NCBI GenBank assembly: GCA_949752735.1
Contig: OX457044.1
Span: 11,827,294-11,891,293, forward strand
Direction: 5' to 3'
Length of the DNA: 64,000 bases
Source: Lumbricus terrestris
Taxonomy: Eukaryota > Annelida > Clitellata > Crassiclitellata > Lumbricidae
The translations under genes were made by a program, and so were the position numbers. Positions 58,101 through 64,000 of the stretch are shown here, one piece after another (position 1 is the stretch's first letter; each line of letters opens with the position of its first letter). Below the pieces are notes generated by a model. It worked only from the letters and a program-made list of their open reading frames with translations. It did not search any database and was not told the DNA's origin.

Positions 58101-58797
58101 GCTATAGAAAGTCTTCAGTGAATGTACTATAATTAACAATTGATTCAGCTAATTGCCATACTGTGTTCAGTCACAATTTCATAATATATATATATACATA
58201 TATTTATAGGCTATATATAATTACGTGCATACGGGAGCATAGCTACTTTCTTATAACTATGACTCGGGTTTTGGTCTCCCACCTTCCAATCCTCGACTCG
58301 GACGCCACCCACCCTAACAGCTACTCATCGACGTCTGGTTCTTTGCTAACTTGACGACCTCCTTAGAACTGACCTTTTTGACAGAGCTCTTGAATAAGCT
58401 GGTGCCCTACGGCGGGCTTTCGATTGGCCCTTTAGACCAACGACCTTGCTTTAGACGAATAGACAGAGAGATAAATAGTATTCCTTATTTGCAAGACAGT
58501 AGAAATGCAAAAAAACAAAAATTCAGCGCATTACAGAATTAATTAAAGAAGGCTAATTTACGATATAGGCCTGCAAAACTTTATAGGATTAATATTATTT
58601 TATTTTCGATGAGGCGTTCGATCAGAACTTTCAGATTCAGAAGTCTATTCCGTATTCAGCGCGTTTGCAGGCGGTCCATTAAAGTATATACTTACTTACT
58701 TACTTACTTATCTGCGCGCAGATTTAATGAATATGCATATACTTTTGCTCTACTAAGCTTATTAGGCTGAATTTCATGAATATTAAAATTAAGTGAC

Positions 58798-59342
58798 GAC
58801 CGAGGTTTATGAATATTGATGAGATCCTTGTATAAGAGTGGGAATCGGAAACACGCTCCCGGGAAACAGCGAAAATTAAGGTTTTCTCCCCCACCCTGGC
58901 CCCCATGGTGGTCAGTAGGGGTGCTAGGGGGGGGGGACTAAGCCCCCAAAAGGCCATCCATTTTTTCCCATGTAAAAATGAAAATTTCCTTGCTCAGCCC
59001 CCCTAACAACTGAAAACCATATGCAGGAGATTTCGGCCGAATGACTAAAAAAAAGGTCGTCAGAAATTTTGGCGGCTGAAAACGGAATTTTTTTCTGAGA
59101 TTTCGACCAAATGACTAAAAAAGGTCGTCAGAAATTTTGGCGACTGAAAACAGAATATTTTCCTGAGATCTCGACCAAGTGGCAAAAGGTCGCGGCTGGA
59201 AATGGAAAATTTTCCGCGGGAGTTCAGCTCCCTCAAACTGAAATCCTGGCGCCGCGTCCGATGCCCAGACCGACAGAGTAGTGAAGGTTTGGAGTGAAAA
59301 GCTCAAAACAGTAGGCCTACTGTGGAATTGCATCCCGGTCAA
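58798..59342. mobile_element. MITE-like repeat interrupted by a hAT-like element
   Basis: The left block 58798-58870 (inverted) and right block 59262-59342 (direct) both match parts of 51570-51835. The sequence between them, about 58909-59257, is the separate hAT-like element, so this is an older repeat split by a younger one. Confidence 0.6.
58909..59257. mobile_element. hAT-like element related to the one at 2903-4083
   Basis: Begins CAGTAGGGGTGCTAGG and ends CTGAAATCCTGGCGCCGC, with internal 'GGTCGTCAGAAATTTTGGCG' blocks repeated as in 3780-4083. The right terminus is incomplete and I could not find a clean 8-bp target duplication. It lacks the ATGT foldback unit, which supports the view that the foldback was inserted into the other copy. 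Confidence 0.75.
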
Positions 59343-59344
59343 AC

Positions 59345-61395
59345 TTCTCTTTATTTATATGGATAGCAAAGTCTGCTTTTCACAACCGAACTGAATGCGG
59401 ATTCATATAGTCAAACCACTCCAGTTATTTTTCCACCATTCTCATACTGGATATAAATTAATGTTCTATGTTGCGAATGTGTGGCATTAGGCCTAATTAA
59501 GTAATCGAAATAACCCCAACCCAGTCGGCGTAGGCCTACGTATAGGCCTACAGGCTACCGCCCTACGTACCGTACGTCGATCCGTCTTGCAGATCCGAAC
59601 TGTGACTACTAATTGATCCCGTGGCAAGCCACCTACATTTAGCGTGTTTAGATTTATTTGTTTCCCTTAACAGCACAACATACGGTATACACTAATTTCG
59701 TCAACTGAACCACACTTCAAATAGAACACCAGCGTTATAAGATCTTTATGCGTTATTTATTGTGCATAATTATAAGGACTGTGTGTATTGCAGTGACACG
59801 TATAGTCATTATTTGTGTGTGTGAGAATGATGTTATTCGAGACGACAGCACTCATGATCGAGGCGATCCTTTCATCGATCGATTTACCCATCAAATGCAT
59901 GGTCACGGATCATTGGCATTTGAATGACAAGTCTTCAACGGCACTCGATCTATTATACATACATAATTATGTATGTATAATTGTGTGCGTGCGCGTGTGT
60001 GTGTGTGCGTGCGTGCATGTGCGCCTGTGATGTGTGTGTGTGTCTGTGATGTGTGTGTGCGTGCGTGCATGCATGTGGGTATGTGTGTCAACAAGAAATT
60101 CTACTGCTTTCAATGCTCCATTGACAACGACAAACCCTAACAGCAATGATGATGACAACAGCATTTACAAGAGACGATTGCTGTGGTCCGTTGGATTGGC
60201 CAACAGTAGGAAAGAAATATAGACTGTAGGATAGTTGTCAGTCTTGCATGGCCACTGTGCGTTGGTTCGATTCCATCAATCGCACAAATAACTCTTAAAT
60301 AGCCCACAGACCTTTAGTTGATCCGCCATGTCCAGTGGGCCAGTAGTACTATAGGCTAAATTAACCTGCAACACTTAAAATATTCACTGAATTACATGCA
60401 TTGGTGACTCAGACAATTACAAAGATCCGATTAGATTAGATTGGAAAATGGATCTTTAAGTACAGTGTAGTGTCACATTAGGGTACGCACAGAACGTAGT
60501 CAACTTTGTCTGCCAGAGAAACTGGGGAAGAGGGAAAAAATCTACCCATTTAGTATACCCCGCAGTCGATCGAGCCGATCAATCATAACTCGGTCGAGTC
60601 GATCGACAAATCGTCGAGTCGATCGACTTTCAAGTCGAGTCGACCCGTGAGTGTTGCCAAGTCGATTCATCGGATTCGATAGTTGTTTTCTTGACTCGAC
60701 TTAGAAATATTTTCATGTGGTTTTGTAGCTATGTCACAAAAGACCTAGGCAGCAATTAAGGCTACATGATAATTATAATTCGATGTTGGCACAGAACTGC
60801 AGAATAACGACCCATTGGCTGCTTGTGCCTTCGTATTAATGAAACGGTGGAAGTTCCTCACTGCGGAGATACTTTTTCACAGTTTTACGGTGAAAATGGA
60901 ACGATTAGGCCTCGGTTGCATTAAGAGGGCCCTATAGTTTCAGAATATTTTAGTTTTACATGAAGTGTTATAATATACCGTGATATCATTTACTATTATA
61001 TGATTATAATGCTATGATGTACTATTATATTATATGATGCTATCATATTACAATGAGTATAACTTACTGTATATATTTGTATAAATACTATGCAAGGCAC
61101 GTATATTCTATCTTTGTAAGGTTCTATGGGTTGGTCTGGGCTATGCAATTCAGTTCGTTGTGTGTCCGCATTCAGATCTTTTCACACAAAAGTCAGTACT
61201 TGCGGCAATGATTCAACGACTTCTTATTACTGCAGGCAGCTTGAGAGCTCATCTGATTCTCTTCTCTGCTCATAAGGTTTCAGATTCGCCTACTGTATAT
61301 TGATATTACACAGAACTTGTGTAATAATAATAATAATAAGACGATTTATATAGCGCTGTAGCTCAGCCAAGGCCGAAGTGTATTACCTTACTCCA
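59345..61395. other. Gene-free stretch
   Basis: A+T-rich DNA with a GT-rich microsatellite at about 59980-60090 and a GTCGA-rich block at 60560-60660 resembling the subterminal parts of the hAT-like element at 49642-51004. No exon with splice support was found. Confidence 0.45.
59980..60090. repeat. GT/GC-rich microsatellite
   Basis: Mixed (GT)n, (GTGC)n and CATG words; open frames across it are repeat artefacts. Confidence 0.9.
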
Positions 61396-61399
61396 TGTA

Positions 61400-62510
61400 C
61401 CAGAGGGAGGCCATAAAAACTATCCCCCTAAGGTTTTTTGCCAATATCTTGGCAGAAGTAAGAATTTATTAATGAAATTTTACAGGCTTAAAGCAAAGTT
61501 ATATCACTTTTAGTGAGACCACCCACTGTTTTTTGACGATTCAAAAACATAATGCAACAAAAGGTGACAAAAACGCGATTTCATTAAGTCATATCTCAAA
61601 TAATTGTTAGCAAATTAACTTGATATTGCCAGATAATCTTTATTATCACCATTTACAAATGAAACGGGGTACCAGCGTAGCTGCACATCACTGTGAAGCA
61701 CACTTAGCAAGATGACGATCAAGTTGGCAAACTTTTAATAAGGAATATGTCAGATTAATAATTTTTTTATTAAACAATGAAATTAAAATTTCAAAAAATT
61801 ATAATGGCCAGGGTGTTAATTACAGACAAAATGTGTATCCAGACACTTTGAGAGCAAGGTCCTATAATAACCGATAAACAGTGAGAGCACAGAAATTAAG
61901 AGTTAAGTTGAGAGTTCTGAAGTAAGCCGTTGATGAAGGAGATTGGCTCAATGTAAATTGTTCTGGTTTTATTGAGAAGAGGCAATGGCCTCTGAATCTC
62001 CGGATTTGAACCACATGGATTATCAAGTGTGGAGAGTTATGCTGGAGAAATAACACAATCTGCGGCCAAAACCAAGAGCGATAAGAGAATGTATGGTCAC
62101 ATTGGAGCTGATATGGGAAGATTTAACTCTGGAACACATCAGCAAGGTCATCAAGAACCTTACAAAGATAGAGCAAGTGTAGGCACTGGTGGTGGACACA
62201 TCGAGCACAAGTTGTAAAGCACTATCAAGCTCATTTGATAAAAATTATTTGAGATGTGACAGTTGTGACTTAATAAAATCGCGTTTTTTTAACTTTTTGT
62301 TGCGTCATGTTTTGTTGAATCATCAAAAAACAGTGGGTGGTCTCACTAAAAGTGATAACTTTTGCTCTGTTTGAAATATGTTGGTGATATTTGGCCATTG
62401 TACGTATAGATGAATTGCCTTCAAGCCTGTAAAATTTGATTTAAAAATTCATACGTTTGGCCAAGATATTGGAAAAAATCTTAGGGGAACCTTTCTATGG
62501 CCCACCCTGT
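61400..62510 (+). mobile_element. Mariner-derived element with long inverted repeats
   Basis: Left (61400-61600) and right (62265-62510) arms are diverged inverted copies: GGCCATAAAAACTATCCCCC at the left against the complement of TTCTATGGCCCACCCTG at the right, and the shared inner words ACCACCCACTGTTTTTTGA and its complement. Outer ends approach CAGGGTGG with TA outside, as in mariner elements. The interior (about 61980-62215) encodes in broken frames the end of a transposase: a 'P-D-L-N-H-M-D-Y-Q-V-W' equivalent and a final GGHIEHK. Confidence 0.8.
61980..62215 (+). pseudogene. Mariner transposase C-terminal remnant
   Basis: The plus strand contains the third-Asp region (SPDLNHMDYQVW-like at about 61995-62030) and ends with a segment matching GGHIEHK at 62194-62214. 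Internal stops and frame changes are present. It corresponds to the last third of the transposase seen at 48483-49315 but is a different, diverged family member. Confidence 0.72.
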
Positions 62511-62896
62511 ATATCAGACTCCACTTTAATTACCTATGTTTAAGGACACCTGATGGTTGTTGCCAGGATCCTTAACATCAACCTTACCACACAGTGACAG
62601 ATAATAACGTTCTTTATATAAAAAGTTCCAACCTCAACAGCATGTGACAAATATAGTCTAATAGCCTAACAGAATAAAGGAACGTACAAAAAAGAAAAGA
62701 GAATCTTATGTACATCCCATCTATAAGCAGATCTAAAAAAAGCAAAATATCGTAATGGTACACAACGCATTCTCACGTAAGACTTAAATAACAAAGTGTA
62801 TTCTAAAACCATGTGATGATCACCAGTCATTGATTTGGACGTTAAGCTTGAGGAAGAGTAAGAATGCCATAATTCTGTTAGTGCAATAATTTTCCA

Positions 62897-63195
62897 CATG
62901 GGCGGAGACCTAGGGGGGGACAGGGGGGGACGGTCCCCCCAATGAAAGTGTTGGAGGGGACGGCCCATGCATTTGTCACCCCCCCCTCCCAATGTTTGAG
63001 CGTCAAGACTTTTGGGGGCGGCGAAAATAGAAATATTTCGTCGAGATTTGGCCCGGATGACTAAAAAAAAGAAGGTCATCAACTTTTTTGGCGGCGAAAA
63101 AAAAAATTCTCCAGATTTCGCCGGTCGTCGTAAATTTTTCGAAAATCTCGCGTCTTTCCGTCCCCCCCAATTCTCGGCCCAGGTCTCCGCCTATG
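62897..63195. mobile_element. hAT-type MITE, 299 bp, with perfect 8-bp target duplication
   Basis: Ends CATGGGCGGAGACCTAGG and the complement CATAGGCGGAGACCTGGG face each other. ATTTTCCA lies on both sides (62889-62896 and 63196-63203). The interior shares the 'GGCCGGATGACTAAA'-like and 'AAGGTCRTCA' words with the elements at 2903 and 58909, and long C/G runs. Confidence 0.92.
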
Positions 63196-63203
63196 ATTTT
63201 CCA

Positions 63204-64000
63204 CACTAATTGAAATTGTATGTGCTCATCTACAGTAGAACTTCTTCAAAGAAACTTGTCAAAAATACATTATTCTTCAATTCCATAATTCAATATGTCA
63301 GCTTTACTGTATTTCTTGCGCACATTCTCTTTAAACAAAGCTGGAATTTTGAACATCTGCTTCAATGTTAAGTGTAAATGTAAATGGACAGACTTTCTAT
63401 AACAGTCACCATATCGTCTGTTCTCCTTTTGAAGCACCTAATTCAGTCAAAGATTAAATGAACATTGAGTAAACAAAGACATACAAAAATGAAACGAGAG
63501 AATCTTAGGCATTATTCTATCTATAAGCAACACTATAAAAAACATGCAGTTTCACACTCAACATCTACCATTCAGATACAGTAACATTCCATCTTTAGCA
63601 AAAATTATATATTATGTCATATAAAATTACAAATACATGAAGTTGCAGCAGTAATAATAATATTCGTTTTATTGAAAAACCAGTCGACATAACGCGACAG
63701 TTAACAAGCACAGAGGAGCAGCAAATAAAGCCTAATAAACATTTTTATACAGCATCCGTGTTATGAAATTTTTATTGTTTTTATTGGTAAGTTCGAATGG
63801 ATGCGGCCTAGGACGCAGATTGTATTTGTCAGGACGTCTATAAGAGAAAAATTTATGTAGAACATAGTGGCGTAGACAAGTGGGTTTCGGGGGTTTAAAC
63901 CCCTCCCCATTGGCTTAGGAAAAAGTTCTTTGAAAGGTTATTTATCCACTTGAATAAGAAAATAAGAAAAATTGTTTGTAGTACCAACTGTTTTTCTTAC
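63204..64000. other. Gene-free right edge
   Basis: A+T-rich sequence. Near the end 'ACATAGTGGCGTAGACAAGT' with GGGGGTTTAAACCCC could be one terminus of another hAT-like element that continues beyond the window. Confidence 0.4.

Overview
This is animal nuclear DNA. Protein-coding genes are split by GT/AG introns of 0.1-4 kb, the intergenic DNA is A+T-rich, and the window is full of microsatellites, minisatellites and transposon remnants. Nothing looks prokaryotic: there are no operons and no CRISPR array. The frequent short 'aggcctat'-type words and the mix of hAT/mariner MITEs, LINE 3' ends and tRNA-headed SINEs suggest a marine invertebrate. I cannot name the species or safely choose between deuterostome and lophotrochozoan.

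Five host-type genes can be built from the sequence, alternating in strand. (1) SLX1 structure-specific endonuclease subunit, + strand, six exons between 5673 and 13529, 276 aa. (2) A single-pass membrane protein with one VWC domain and a tail of about 970 aa carrying PPxY motifs, - strand, four exons between 32478 and 26253. (3) A 236-aa multi-pass membrane protein, + strand, four coding exons between 33775 and 40361, divergent from gene 2. (4) A 626-aa coiled-coil protein in one exon, - strand, 46182-44302. (5) An 841-aa protein with a zinc-finger N-terminus, an intact MULE (Mutator-type) DDE domain and a SWIM zinc finger, + strand, four exons between 51900 and 56755. For all except the one-exon gene 4, the exon junctions were chosen because splice sites and codon phase agree at every junction.

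The rest is mostly repeats. Region 1-5.6 kb: a 431-bp MITE with 27-bp inverted ends, a 44-bp minisatellite, and a hAT-like element with 8-bp target duplication that holds a foldback unit filled with ATGT/ACAT microsatellite. SLX1 introns hold a nested inverted-repeat element (5929-7672), a 21-bp and a 15-bp minisatellite, and a LINE tail. Region 14.2-22.4 kb: two arrays of the same 83-bp satellite in opposite orientation, separated by two copies of a GC-rich repeat containing tRNA-like modules, a minisatellite, and a LINE tail split by a 157-bp hAT MITE. Region 22.4-32 kb: SINEs, LINE ends and a recurring noncoding repeat around gene 2. Region 34.1-35.5 kb: a second locus of the element seen in SLX1 intron 1, split by a LINE fragment. 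Region 46-51.5 kb: a LINE fragment, a mariner copy of the DD37D type, and a 1.36-kb noncoding hAT-like element. Region 57-64 kb: LINE ends, hAT MITEs, and a mariner-derived element with long inverted repeats.

The most notable points are a SINE and a LINE that share their 3' end in the same window, a repeat family with terminal GGGCGAAACT and a 33-34-bp periodic GAAGCTGGAT motif that I do not recognise, the inverted 83-bp satellite arrays with tRNA-like heads, and the intron-bearing MULE/SWIM gene that keeps its catalytic residues. Functions of genes 2, 3 and 4 are not known to me.
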